64,000 nt of DNA from JAGORM01 sp964406795 (GTDB lineage: Bacteria > Patescibacteriota > Microgenomatia > Levybacterales > GWA1-39-11): positions 1-64,000 of the forward strand of contig CAYOTA010000005.1 of the NCBI GenBank assembly GCA_964406795.1, in the 5' to 3' direction. This document shows, one piece after another, positions 1-7,507 of this stretch (position 1 is its first letter; the number at the start of each line of letters is the position of its first letter). A model generated the notes under the pieces. That model was given only the letters and a program-made list of their open reading frames with translations. It was not told where the DNA came from and searched no databases. Both the position numbers and the translations under genes were made by a program.

Positions 1-59
1 GAGTATCTTGATTCTTACTACCCCCAAGTGTTACCGAGGTACTCATCCAGTACACCTCC

Positions 60-88
60 TTGCAGGAAGTATTACCTCGTACTATAAT
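60..88 (+). promoter_or_regulatory. Sigma70-type leaderless promoter of the first gene
   Basis: TTGCAG (60-65), 17-bp spacer, TATAAT (83-88). The expected transcription start, about seven bases after the -10, falls on the ATG at 95, so the mRNA should have no 5' leader. This decides the start against the upstream in-frame TTG at 8. Confidence 0.75.
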
Positions 89-94
89 CCAAAC

Positions 95-688
95 ATGAGT
101 AACCTTGAAGCATGGCGAGTAGTAAAGGAGGCAGAACGCATTATATCGGAAGCACAAAGACCACCACACTCAGCCCTAACTGAAGCGCAAGATATTATTT
201 CTGAGGCACAACAACCCAAAACCATAGAACTACCCGCAGCAGCAATTCATGACATGGTACATGCTCTACAGCCTCTTTTAGCTATTCCTGAAAAGGTTAC
301 TCCAGAGATAGAAAATCTGCAAATGAGGCTAAGTTTTGCAAATTCCCAGGCACTTATTAATAAAGATGTGCATGTAGATCTTTCAGGGCAAGAGATAGAT
401 TTTGTGACAAATCATCTTATGCCCTATGAAAGTGTTCACAAAAAAAATGACGGAATTGATGCCTATTACGTGAACAGTGTTGCAAAATATAGTGAAAATA
501 ATCCCCATGCATCAAGCAGTGACGTTAAAGCCTATGCAGATTTTTCCAAACAACGATTGCAATACCAATTAGAAATACATGAGAAAACAACCCTTATGCT
601 GCATACTAGATTTGAAGCGGCTGGTGGAATCAGGCGTGAAAGTTTTAGAAGCAGAGAAGCATTACTGACTAAATCCAAACAAGCTTAA
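95..688 (+). CDS. Hypothetical protein, 197 aa
   Basis: I do not recognise this family. The protein begins with two copies of a short helical motif (VKEAERIISEAQRPP and a TEAQDIISEAQQPK-type copy about 25 residues later). The rest is predicted soluble and helical, without cysteines, a signal peptide or membrane segments. The ATG at 95 lies exactly at the predicted transcription start of a strong promoter. The gene ends one base from the stop of the convergent gene at 690-1196, so the two may share a short overlapping 3' end. The gene is real on promoter and length grounds. Its function is unknown. Confidence 0.7.
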   Translation: MSNLEAWRVVKEAERIISEAQRPPHSALTEAQDIISEAQQPKTIELPAAAIHDMVHALQPLLAIPEKVTPEIENLQMRLSFANSQALINKDVHVDLSGQEIDFVTNHLMPYESVHKKNDGIDAYYVNSVAKYSENNPHASSSDVKAYADFSKQRLQYQLEIHEKTTLMLHTRFEAAGGIRRESFRSREALLTKSKQA

Positions 689-689
689 C

Positions 690-1196
690 CTAGCGGAGTT
701 TTGATTTTTGAATTGCGGCAAATACTTGGGCATTATCAGGACTCATTCCGGTCCATTTCTTTCCTTGTGACTCATCCTGAAGCTTACTCTTAGCCATGTC
801 TGTAGCGGTATTTCTTAAATATGCACTTCTCTGAGCCTCTGTTACTGAGACTTCCTCCCAATCGTGCCCTGGTGCAAATACATCGTTACCCTCAGTGGGA
901 ATGGATCTCACAATGTGAACTTGTTCATCTTCTCTTCCTATGGCGACAGCTGTTCTTCTCTCATGTTCATCTCCCACGTCAAAATGTGCAATTCTATATC
1001 CGCCATATTCTTGGAGCGTGATATGTGTGCCACCCTTATTAAAGCGAACTACACCAAAACCCTCACGATTACTTTCAGCTAGTTTTGCATCAAACGTTTT
1101 TCCCCATGCCTCCGCAGGAGTAAGCTGTGGTTGAGCCTCACGACTTATAAGTCTTCCCAATATTCCGCGGTTTTGTCTTGCTTCTATGCTTGCCAT
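690..1196 (-). CDS. Hypothetical protein, 168 aa
   Basis: Family not recognised. A basic N-terminus (ASIEARQNRGILGRLISRE) is followed by a beta-rich middle with alternating charged and aromatic residues (GGTHITLQEYGGYRIAHFDVGDEHERRTAVAIG) and a lysine-rich C-terminus. There is no signal peptide, membrane segment or cysteine, so it is probably cytoplasmic. It is transcribed from a leaderless-type promoter (TTGAAT at 1226-1231, TAGAAT at 1203-1208, six bases to ATG) and converges on the preceding gene with a one-base gap. Confidence 0.7.
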   Translation of the reverse strand: MASIEARQNRGILGRLISREAQPQLTPAEAWGKTFDAKLAESNREGFGVVRFNKGGTHITLQEYGGYRIAHFDVGDEHERRTAVAIGREDEQVHIVRSIPTEGNDVFAPGHDWEEVSVTEAQRSAYLRNTATDMAKSKLQDESQGKKWTGMSPDNAQVFAAIQKSKLR

Positions 1197-1202
1197 ATTT
1201 TG

Positions 1203-1231
1203 ATTCTACTATATGCAATTAAAAAATTCAA
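1203..1231 (-). promoter_or_regulatory. Leaderless promoter of the 690-1196 gene
   Basis: On the minus strand TTGAAT (1226-1231), 17-bp spacer and TAGAAT (1203-1208) lie six bases before the ATG at 1196. Confidence 0.7.
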
Positions 1232-1261
1232 ACTATAGGGGGTTGAGCCCGTTTGTTACAC

Positions 1262-1290
1262 TTGAAAAATAAAAAAAAATTCTCTAGTAT
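1262..1290 (+). promoter_or_regulatory. Leaderless promoter of a very small gene
   Basis: TTGAAA (1262-1267), 17-bp spacer, TAGTAT (1285-1290), then six bases to the ATG at 1297. Its geometry is the same as at the neighbouring genes, which argues that something starting at 1297 is transcribed. Confidence 0.6.
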
Positions 1291-1296
1291 GTATAT

Positions 1297-1419
1297 ATGG
1301 CTGAAAAACATTCTCACGCAAAGAAAGAGAAGAAAAAACCAAAGAAGAAGAAATAGCTACGCTATTCTTTGGGAAATCTTTTCAATTACATCCTCAATTC
1401 CTTTGTTTTCTGTAACTGA
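1297..1419 (+). CDS. Small charged ORF, 40 aa; possibly a 19-aa lysine-rich peptide if a base is in error
   Basis: The ATG sits six bases after the TAGTAT hexamer of a good promoter. As written, the frame starts MAEKHSHAKEREEKTKEEE and then runs into the antisense of the hflX 3' end, which is unlikely for a real C-terminus. Removing one A from the run at 1320-1323 gives MAEKHSHAKKEKKKPKKKK with a TAG at 1355-1357, exactly abutting the hflX stop. Tiny lysine-rich proteins of this kind are plausible in such genomes. Either the short version is real and a base call is wrong, or this is a decayed gene. Confidence 0.35.
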
Positions 1420-2472
1420 AACAAAAACTGGCGAAAAATCCTTGTATTCCTCAGTTATTTTTTGATGATCCAAATCTTGCTTGATCGCATCTATTTTATT
1501 AAACACAAAAATAATATTTTTGTCCTCTATCTCCAATTCATGTAAAATTTCCAAAACCACCTGTATTTTTGATCTGTATTCTGAGTCTGACACATCTATT
1601 ACGTGAAGCAGTAGGTCTGCATGAATGGATTCCATAAGTGTTGACTTAAAAGCTGACACCAGTAACGGAGGCAATTTTCTGATAAATCCTATGGTATCAG
1701 AAACCAATACTTCAGACTGTAATTCCGGCAAGTAGAGCTTTCCTACAGCGCTGTCCAGTGTCGCAAACAACTCATTTTTAGAAAGGTTTTGTTTTTTGGA
1801 AAGTCTGTTAAATAACGTTGATTTTCCTGCATTCGTGTAGCCTACAATTGAAATTGTTTTAAATCCTGATTCGCGCCTTCTATCCATTTGCTGCTGTTTG
1901 TTTTGTGTTATCTTAGACAGTTCATCCATGATTTTCTTTTTTTCATTCCTCCAGTGCCTCTTCATAAGTTCCGTGTTGGTTTCACCAATTCCCTGAGTTC
2001 CAATTCCTCCACCCTGGCGTGACAATATGTATCCCATTCCATAAATCCTGGGACCCATATAATTCATGCGCGCTAAATCTATTTGTAATTTTGCATTTTG
2101 AGTGTGTGCATTTTTTTCAAAAATTCGAAGAATTAACTCCACTCTGTCCCACACCTGAATATCAGACTTTTCCTGCTCTAACATGGTTTTAATCGTATGA
2201 AGCTGCCCCGGCTTAACTAATGCATCTATAACTACCACGTCTACGTCTACCTCTGAAATTAATTGAATAATTTCATCTATCTTTCCGCTGCCTATATATG
2301 TTGCGTTATGTGGCCGTGAAAGTTTTTGAAATGAACGCGCTGTAATCACACCTCCGTACGTTGAAATAAGACTGTCAAATTCTTCAGCTATAACTACACT
2401 TTGTGCGTCATCATCTGAGGGGTGCAGTATGTAAACCGGCAATATACTTAAAACTTTTTTATTTTCAAACAT
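1357..2472 (-). CDS. hflX: GTPase HflX
   Basis: Ribosome-associated GTPase of the HflX family, which splits or rescues stalled 70S ribosomes. The 371-aa protein has the HflX N-terminal domain with its glycine-rich substrate-domain loop (GGGIGTQGIGET, about 154-165). A coiled linker follows, then the G domain: P-loop GYTNAGKST (211-219), DTIGF (259-263) and NKID (325-328). Length is in the usual 350-430 range. A TATAAT (2479-2484) lies six bases before the ATG; no good -35 is visible. The family assignment is secure. The exact cellular role here is inferred from the family. Confidence 0.93.
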   Translation of the reverse strand: MFENKKVLSILPVYILHPSDDDAQSVVIAEEFDSLISTYGGVITARSFQKLSRPHNATYIGSGKIDEIIQLISEVDVDVVVIDALVKPGQLHTIKTMLEQEKSDIQVWDRVELILRIFEKNAHTQNAKLQIDLARMNYMGPRIYGMGYILSRQGGGIGTQGIGETNTELMKRHWRNEKKKIMDELSKITQNKQQQMDRRRESGFKTISIVGYTNAGKSTLFNRLSKKQNLSKNELFATLDSAVGKLYLPELQSEVLVSDTIGFIRKLPPLLVSAFKSTLMESIHADLLLHVIDVSDSEYRSKIQVVLEILHELEIEDKNIIFVFNKIDAIKQDLDHQKITEEYKDFSPVFVSVTENKGIEDVIEKISQRIA

Positions 2473-2495
2473 ATATACATTATACCCTACTGAGG

Positions 2496-3560
2496 CTATT
2501 TAATCTGCTTTTGTAGTTTTTGCAAAATTTTTTGTGTTTGTTTCTCATCTATTACTAGTTTTGCCTGCCCATAATCATCTATTTGTATGGGAGTAAATAC
2601 TATGTCAACCAATTTGTTTTTATAGAAAATATATTTTCCCAGCACTCCCTCACGAGTTTCCTGAGACCACATTTGGTCAAAAATATAATTTCCATGGGCA
2701 TAGGTTATAACCTTGCCATTGTAAATTTCCAGCGGCTGAATCCAGTGCGGATGATTCCCTATAACTAGATCTGCACCATTATCTACCGCAAATCGTCCTA
2801 AGTATATTTGCCGTGCGTCAGGAGTATCCCTATATTCTGCTCCCCAGTGAAATTGGACTATAACATAGTCTGCTTGTGCTCGTGCATTTTTAATATCTGT
2901 TTTTATTTTGTCTTCTGTAGCAGATGCCACTCCCGGCTGAGAAGACGAAATATCATTAAATCCTAAGAAGGCAAATTTAACTCCGTTTTTTTCTATTATA
3001 ATAAGGTTGTTGTCTTTGAGGCCGGTTACTAAAATGTTTTTTTCCGTCAAATGATTTACTGTTTCCAACACCCCTTCTTCACCCCAATTTCCTGCATGAT
3101 TATTTCCCATGGTTACAACATCTATTCCTGCAAACCGTAGTCCTTCAATATTCCTGAAATCTCCGCAAAAAATCATGCCTTCCTGTGTGACTGGACAATT
3201 TTGAATCAAGGGAGTTTCCAAGTCTGCAAACGTAATATCAGCATTTTGGGTAATTTCTTTTGTAAATACATATGGCCAAGTAAAATCGTTGCGGGAAAGT
3301 ACTTGGGAATTTACAGATCTTGCCGGAATTATATCTCCTGTAATCACAATCGAGGTGGTAAATTCTGCAGGAAGTGTAGCGGTCCAAGAAATATCATTAT
3401 CAAAAATCTGCATAGTAGAAATTTCCGGAAGTTGCAATTCTTGTGACTCAAAAATAGTAAATGGCTGACGCATACTAATACCCGCTGGAGTTTTTAAAAT
3501 CACTACAGCAACACTAAGAATACCGATAACTCCAAGAAGAATCCCAAAAAACCACTTCAT
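2496..3560 (-). CDS. CapA-like metallophosphoesterase (PgsA/CapA family), membrane-anchored
   Basis: A 354-aa protein with one N-terminal membrane segment (WFFGILLGVIGILSVAVVIL), so it probably acts outside the cytoplasmic membrane. The body carries CapA-family metal-site motifs: GDIIPAR, TMGNNHAGNWGEEG, QFHWGAEY and IGNHPHWIQ, with a closing AHGNYIFDQ. The family is known from poly-gamma-glutamate capsule genes, but no other capsule gene is present here, so the substrate is unknown. I start it at 3560 rather than the in-frame codon at 3605, because TATACT (3567-3572) sits six bases upstream of this ATG and the membrane segment follows directly. Confidence 0.85.
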   Translation of the reverse strand: MKWFFGILLGVIGILSVAVVILKTPAGISMRQPFTIFESQELQLPEISTMQIFDNDISWTATLPAEFTTSIVITGDIIPARSVNSQVLSRNDFTWPYVFTKEITQNADITFADLETPLIQNCPVTQEGMIFCGDFRNIEGLRFAGIDVVTMGNNHAGNWGEEGVLETVNHLTEKNILVTGLKDNNLIIIEKNGVKFAFLGFNDISSSQPGVASATEDKIKTDIKNARAQADYVIVQFHWGAEYRDTPDARQIYLGRFAVDNGADLVIGNHPHWIQPLEIYNGKVITYAHGNYIFDQMWSQETREGVLGKYIFYKNKLVDIVFTPIQIDDYGQAKLVIDEKQTQKILQKLQKQIK

Positions 3561-3719
3561 ATAGCTAGTATAGCAGTGAATGCTAGGTACTTTTAAGCGG
3601 AGCACCTAGGTCTGGAACCAAACTGTCCTTATAGCTCCACGATTAGTATTGTATCAAATCGAGCAGATTTTATCCTTATAACGCCAATCCTCATATCTCA
3701 ACGATAAGGCTAAGTGAGA

Positions 3720-3729
3720 NNNNNNNNNN
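3720..3729. other. Assembly gap (10 N)
   Basis: Ten unknown bases. The flanks read AAGTGAGA and GAGACAAAT. True distance and order across the gap are uncertain. Confidence 0.98.
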
Positions 3730-3735
3730 GAGACA

Positions 3736-3766
3736 AATGAGACACTATAAAAAGGGGCGTCTCATT
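3736..3766 (+). repeat. Inverted repeat beside the gap
   Basis: AATGAGAC (3736-3743) and GTCTCATT (3759-3766) are perfect 8-bp arms around a 15-base loop. GAGAC is also directly repeated just before. It may have caused the assembly break. It has no T-tract, so it is not a clear terminator. Confidence 0.5.
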
Positions 3767-3836
3767 CCCTATAATATTCCATAACAACAATAACTATTGA
3801 TATATTTTGATATAGTTATACTTCTGCCCTTTAATT

Positions 3837-4265
3837 ATGGGAAGGGCAATAAAATATTCCACATTTAATAGGGTGAGGCTTACGTTATTTACTCATTCAT
3901 GTGCCTATTACACTATTACCTGCCACATAAAAACAAAGTATAAAATTGATGACAAACTAGCATCAAGGCAATTACGAGAGAGATATTTCAATAAGAGGAT
4001 TATTCCAGAAATTTCAAAGCTTTCTTATTCATTGCATTTTGACTACGAAACTCTTTGGGTAGCAATACTATTGAATAAAAAGCTGCCGCTGAGCAAGCAG
4101 GTAAGAAACAGTGATGGAGCTAGATTCTATCTTGCCATCGAGGAAGAATTAATTGCTCTTGCCGAATCAAAAAGACATAGATCGCGAGACTTCTTTGACC
4201 CAGATTATAAGAATAAATTTGCGGTACTTAGTATTGCAAAAGGAGCGAAAATTAAGCTTCAGTAA
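3837..4265 (+). CDS. Hypothetical protein, 142 aa
   Basis: Family not recognised. The first 40 residues are odd (several Cys, Tyr and Thr, low helix propensity) and may not be translated, because no good ribosome site or -10 spacing supports the ATG. From about residue 45 the sequence looks like a normal soluble alpha-helical domain (LASRQLRERYFNKRIIPEISK) with a basic C-terminus. It is the first gene after the assembly gap and could be a fragment of a longer protein. A perfect 18-bp palindrome follows the stop. Confidence 0.45.
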   Translation: MGRAIKYSTFNRVRLTLFTHSCAYYTITCHIKTKYKIDDKLASRQLRERYFNKRIIPEISKLSYSLHFDYETLWVAILLNKKLPLSKQVRNSDGARFYLAIEEELIALAESKRHRSRDFFDPDYKNKFAVLSIAKGAKIKLQ

Positions 4266-4266
4266 A

Positions 4267-4316
4267 AATAACGGATCCGTTATTCTTAAAGCCCCTCCAT
4301 ATGGAAGGAGCTTTAA
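4267..4316 (+). repeat. Perfect 18-bp palindrome and a second hairpin
   Basis: AATAACGGATCCGTTATT (4267-4284) is a perfect palindrome two bases after the stop at 4265. A second inverted repeat at 4286-4316 has TTAAAGC and GCTTTAA arms with a central ATAT and two internal mismatches. Neither has a T-run, so they may be a factor-dependent terminator, an operator for the gene at 4370 or a recombination remnant. Confidence 0.5.
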
Positions 4317-4369
4317 GGTGAAGTATTATGATATGGCATCAACAGAAATAATTTTGTATAATGGGTTTT

Positions 4370-4903
4370 ATGTCAACAGAGCATAAAGTAATTGGCGGTA
4401 TTGGACTACTAACCCTTGTTATTCTTATTGGTGGAGTATGGTTGCTTTCAGCGCAAGGGGCAAAAGAACAGGAAAAAATAAATAAACCTCTGATGGGTGA
4501 GAAAATAGCAGATTTAGGCGCACCCCATGTACCTCGTGGAGAGTCGCATCCTTCATACAACTCAAACCCTCCAACCTCAGGCTGGCATTGGGGAGATGGT
4601 ACTGCGGGACCTGGCATTAAAGATCAACCTGTCCCTGATGAGTTAGTTTTGCATAGCATGGAACACGGTGCAGCTGTCTTATGGTATAAAGATGACTTAC
4701 CACAAGACCAAGTTGAGAAAATTAAAAATGCTTTTAACAACGCTACTGGCAAAAAAATAATGCTTCCGCGTAAAGACCTTGATGTACCGGTTGCTTTAAC
4801 ATCTTGGAATTACCTTTTAAAACTTCAATCAATTGATGAAGCAAAAATTAAGGAGTTTATTGAGACAAATAATGATAGGGCGCCTGAGAAAGCGCCAATA
4901 TAG
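4370..4903 (+). CDS. DUF3105 membrane-anchored protein
   Basis: A 177-aa protein with an N-terminal membrane anchor (IGGIGLLTLVILIGGVWLL) and an extracytoplasmic domain. It has the DUF3105 signature: NPPTSGWHWGDG in the middle and the HSMEHGAAVLWY block. The conserved His/Glu residues suggest metal binding, but function is unknown. I choose the ATG at 4370 because TATAAT (4357-4362) lies seven bases upstream and the alternative ATG at 4361 overlaps that hexamer. It precedes an Asp-box repeat protein by 20 bases and a metal-resistance operon, so a role in extracytoplasmic metal or thiol chemistry is a guess from context. Confidence 0.8.
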   Translation: MSTEHKVIGGIGLLTLVILIGGVWLLSAQGAKEQEKINKPLMGEKIADLGAPHVPRGESHPSYNSNPPTSGWHWGDGTAGPGIKDQPVPDELVLHSMEHGAAVLWYKDDLPQDQVEKIKNAFNNATGKKIMLPRKDLDVPVALTSWNYLLKLQSIDEAKIKEFIETNNDRAPEKAPI

Positions 4904-4923
4904 AGATCGGTATCAGAGAGCTT

Positions 4924-5925
4924 ATGAAGAAAAAACATCAAACAGCTTCTCCCCTTTTAAAACAACCAATTGTTATTGGACTAATCATTGCCGTTTTGGT
5001 ACTCGGTGGCGGCGTTCTTTTTCTTGCGCAAAATAAAAATAATTCTAGTGATCTGTCAGCTTCTCAATTGCAATCATCTACTGAAAATGAATCTGAATCA
5101 ATGATCAATCCCCAATACGGTCACGTCCATGCGCTCTTTAAAGTCCCCGGAATAAATACTTTTCTTATGGGAACGCACAAGGGATTGTTTCAAAGCACCG
5201 ACAATGGCAAAACCTTTACTCAGGTAGAAGCAAAAGGTGTGATGCAAGATATGGAATTTATGAATTTTGCCTATGATTCAACAAATAAAACGCTTTTTGC
5301 CGGAGGACATGACTTAGGCGTTGTTAAAAGCATGGATAATGGGATGAGTTGGGAGAAAGCAGATTCAGGTATTAATGGCAAAGATATTCACGCCTTAGCG
5401 ATAAATCCACTTGATACAAAGCGAGTTTATGCCTTCTCTGTAGGAATGGGCGTGTTTGGCAGTCAGGATAGTGGCAAGAGTTGGAATAGAATAGATGACG
5501 GACCCGTTAATCCCTCTGTGCGTTCATTTGGGTATATGGGAACTGCAAGCGATATGGATAGAAGTATGGGGACTGATAAGACAACCAATATCGGGTATCT
5601 GTGGGCCGGAACTGGCGGAGGGCTTTTCAGCTCCTTTGCCTGCTTCTGCGGATGGACAAAGACTGAAGGAATAGGAAGCAACGCGACAATCTATACTTTG
5701 GCCCCTGACCCTATAAATAAAAGCAGTATGCTCGCAGGCACAAAAGACGGAATATATAAAACAACTGATGAAGGAAAAAGCTTTACACAGGTAAATAAGG
5801 ACATTAAAAATGTCTCGGCAATTATCTTTGATGAGGAAAAGCAAACTACAGTTCATGCAGTAACAGAAGATGGTACGATATATCAGAGCACCGATAGCGG
5901 GAGTACCTGGCAGAAAGTAAGTTAA
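4924..5925 (+). CDS. Membrane-anchored Asp-box/BNR-repeat beta-propeller protein
   Basis: A 333-aa protein with a basic N-terminus and one membrane segment (IVIGLIIAVLVLGGGVLFLA, about 15-34). A repeat domain on the outer side follows. Five Asp boxes are visible: QSTDNGKTF, KSMDNGMSW, GSQDSGKSW, KTTDEGKSF and QSTDSGSTW. These mark a sialidase/sortilin-like beta-propeller, as in the F510_1955-type glycosylhydrolase-like family. No catalytic sialidase residues are obvious, so it is better read as a binding propeller. It begins 20 bases after the DUF3105 gene and is probably co-transcribed with it. Confidence 0.8.
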   Translation: MKKKHQTASPLLKQPIVIGLIIAVLVLGGGVLFLAQNKNNSSDLSASQLQSSTENESESMINPQYGHVHALFKVPGINTFLMGTHKGLFQSTDNGKTFTQVEAKGVMQDMEFMNFAYDSTNKTLFAGGHDLGVVKSMDNGMSWEKADSGINGKDIHALAINPLDTKRVYAFSVGMGVFGSQDSGKSWNRIDDGPVNPSVRSFGYMGTASDMDRSMGTDKTTNIGYLWAGTGGGLFSSFACFCGWTKTEGIGSNATIYTLAPDPINKSSMLAGTKDGIYKTTDEGKSFTQVNKDIKNVSAIIFDEEKQTTVHAVTEDGTIYQSTDSGSTWQKVS

Positions 5926-5953
5926 GTTATATCCCCCAAAATTATTTTTCCAG

Positions 5954-5983
5954 TTGACAAAGTAATTCGCATCCCCATATAAT
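5954..5983 (+). promoter_or_regulatory. Promoter of the metal-resistance operon
   Basis: TTGACA (5954-5959, consensus), 18-bp spacer, TATAAT (5978-5983, consensus). Transcription should start near 5990, inside the inverted repeat at 5989-6010. Confidence 0.85.
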
Positions 5984-5988
5984 AAATC

Positions 5989-6010
5989 TATCTGAGCGTC
6001 TATTCAGTTA
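5989..6010 (+). promoter_or_regulatory. Candidate ArsR/SmtB operator
   Basis: Imperfect inverted repeat TATCTGA - 8 bases - TCAGTTA (six of seven positions paired). It overlaps the expected start site and lies just before the repressor gene at 6014. The position fits autorepression relieved by metal. Confidence 0.55.
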
Positions 6011-6013
6011 ATT

Positions 6014-6400
6014 ATGCCTGTTGAACCTATTGATAAAAAAGCTATAGAAAAAGCAGATGGTGTGATGCCAAGTGACGAGAGGATTGACGTTGTCACGGGC
6101 ATTTTCCAGGGGCTAAGTGATGAGACACGGGTGAAAATTCTTTACGCATTGAAAAAACAGGAACTTTGCGTGCGTGATTTGGCAATACTTATTGGTATTT
6201 CAGAATCAGGTATTTCCCACCAGTTAAGCCATTTAAAGGAACTGAGACTTGTCAAAGCAAGAAGAGAAGGAAACATCATGTATTATTCCTTAAGTTATAC
6301 TCATTTGGTGGAAATGCTCAAGGAAGCTGAAGACTACGCAGACCACGTCCAACGGGATTTGCCGGATCACAAACATGAGACAGTGCATAAAAGGGATTAA
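6014..6400 (+). CDS. ArsR/SmtB-family metal-sensing repressor
   Basis: A 128-aa winged-helix repressor. The helix-turn-helix is in KKQELCVRDLAILIGISESGISHQLSHLKELRLVKARREG and the wing in NIMYYSLS. It has only one Cys of the CadC-type ELCxCD metal site. The C-terminal alpha-5 region (SYTHLVEMLKEAEDYADHVQRDLPDHKHE) is rich in His, Asp and Glu at about the SmtB/CzrA metal positions, and the tail has more His. Zn(II)-type sensing is therefore likelier than thiolate sensing, but this is inference. It heads an operon with a CDF exporter and a P1B-ATPase behind a consensus promoter and candidate operator. Confidence 0.87.
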   Translation: MPVEPIDKKAIEKADGVMPSDERIDVVTGIFQGLSDETRVKILYALKKQELCVRDLAILIGISESGISHQLSHLKELRLVKARREGNIMYYSLSYTHLVEMLKEAEDYADHVQRDLPDHKHETVHKRD

Positions 6401-6404
6401 TAGA

Positions 6405-6608
6405 ATGAATAAAAATATGACGTTAAAATCTACAATAAAGTGTCCCAAATGCGGCTTTGAAAAAGAAGAAACTATGCCAACGGATGCATGTCAGTATTTT
6501 TACGAATGCTCAAAATGTCATGCGCGGATAAAAGCTGAAGGTAAAGATTGTTGTGTTTTTTGTTCATATGGAAGCACAAAATGTCCTTCCAAACAAAATA
6601 TAGTATGA
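6405..6608 (+). CDS. Small GDCCVxC-type cysteine-rich protein
   Basis: A 67-aa protein with a CPKCGFEKEE zinc-ribbon-like start, a second knuckle (YECSKCHARI) and the signature GKDCCVFCSYGSTKCPS. This matches the GDCCVxC family, small proteins found next to heavy-metal (often mercury) transporters and thought to handle thiophilic metal. I place the start at 6405, four bases after the repressor stop; the ATG at 6417 is an alternative. Its stop overlaps the start of the CDF gene as ATGA, so translation of the two is coupled. Confidence 0.8.
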   Translation: MNKNMTLKSTIKCPKCGFEKEETMPTDACQYFYECSKCHARIKAEGKDCCVFCSYGSTKCPSKQNIV

Positions 6609-7504
6609 GTAGCAATCACGAAGCACCGGAAAATTTAGATAACAAACTCAAGCTCGGTCTTGTTCTCAATACAGGTTTTACTATCTTTGAATTCTTCATT
6701 GGTTTTCTTTCGGGAAGTCTTGCTCTTATCTCTGATGCAGCACATAACCTGACTGATTCCATGAGTCTTTTAGTCTCTTTTTTTGCCACCAAAATTTCCA
6801 GGCGGGAAGCGAATATTGATAAAACATATGGCTATGGCAGGGCAACGGTACTCGCGGCACTTATCAATGCATTAATTCTCCTTGGATTAGCTGTCTATAT
6901 TTTTATAGAAGCCTACAAGCGGTTTCAAGATCCCCAACCTGTTGAGGGCGGACTGGTTATGATAGTGGCATTTGTCGGGATACTCATAAATGGAAGTATT
7001 GCGTATCTTTTCTTCAAAAGCCGTGGTGATCTGAATATCCGAAGCGCGTTTCTGAATATGGCTATGGATGCGCTTGCCTCAGTTGGAGCGCTGGTTGCAG
7101 GTCTTATTATAGTGCTCACCGGAAAAACATTTATCGATCCATTTATCAGTATCATTATCGGGCTCATGCTTCTTTATAGCGGATGGAGCGTCGTTAAAGA
7201 CGCGCTCCATGTGCTTTTGGAAGGCACTCCAGAGGGAACTGATATATCAAAAATTAAAGAAGGTATCCTTCAAATGCCAAGTGTCACCGGCCTCGATGAT
7301 CTTCATGTCTGGGCGCTTTCTACAACAAGCGCTGCCTTAAGCTGTCATCTGATCATCAAAGATTGCTCTCTCAAGGAAAGCCTTATTGTTAAAGAAAATG
7401 TTAAACAAATGCTGTCTGAAAAATTCCACATCGAACACGCGACCATTGAGACAGAACTTACCGAAGGCCCGCATCACAATGAACGGATTGATGAAGGAAT
7501 GTAA
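6605..7504 (+). CDS. Cation diffusion facilitator (CzcD/ZitB-like metal exporter)
   Basis: A 299-aa CDF protein with six membrane segments and a C-terminal cytoplasmic domain. It should export Zn(II) or a related divalent ion in exchange for protons. TM2 carries the metal-site HxxxD (SDAAHNLTDSMSLL). At the TM5 position the sequence reads NxxxD (FLNMAMDALASVG) rather than HxxxD, which could shift selectivity. The C-terminal domain (LDDLHVWALSTTSAALSCHLII) has the usual CDF cytoplasmic-domain fold signature. The start at 6605 forms a 4-base ATGA overlap with the upstream gene. A longer in-frame start inside the upstream gene is not needed. Confidence 0.9.
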   Translation: MSSNHEAPENLDNKLKLGLVLNTGFTIFEFFIGFLSGSLALISDAAHNLTDSMSLLVSFFATKISRREANIDKTYGYGRATVLAALINALILLGLAVYIFIEAYKRFQDPQPVEGGLVMIVAFVGILINGSIAYLFFKSRGDLNIRSAFLNMAMDALASVGALVAGLIIVLTGKTFIDPFISIIIGLMLLYSGWSVVKDALHVLLEGTPEGTDISKIKEGILQMPSVTGLDDLHVWALSTTSAALSCHLIIKDCSLKESLIVKENVKQMLSEKFHIEHATIETELTEGPHHNERIDEGM

Positions 7505-7507
7505 TAT

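Noticed and set aside
3720..3729. Gap as true island boundary
   Set aside because: Ten N are a scaffolding convention and carry no information about integration; listed only as a caution.
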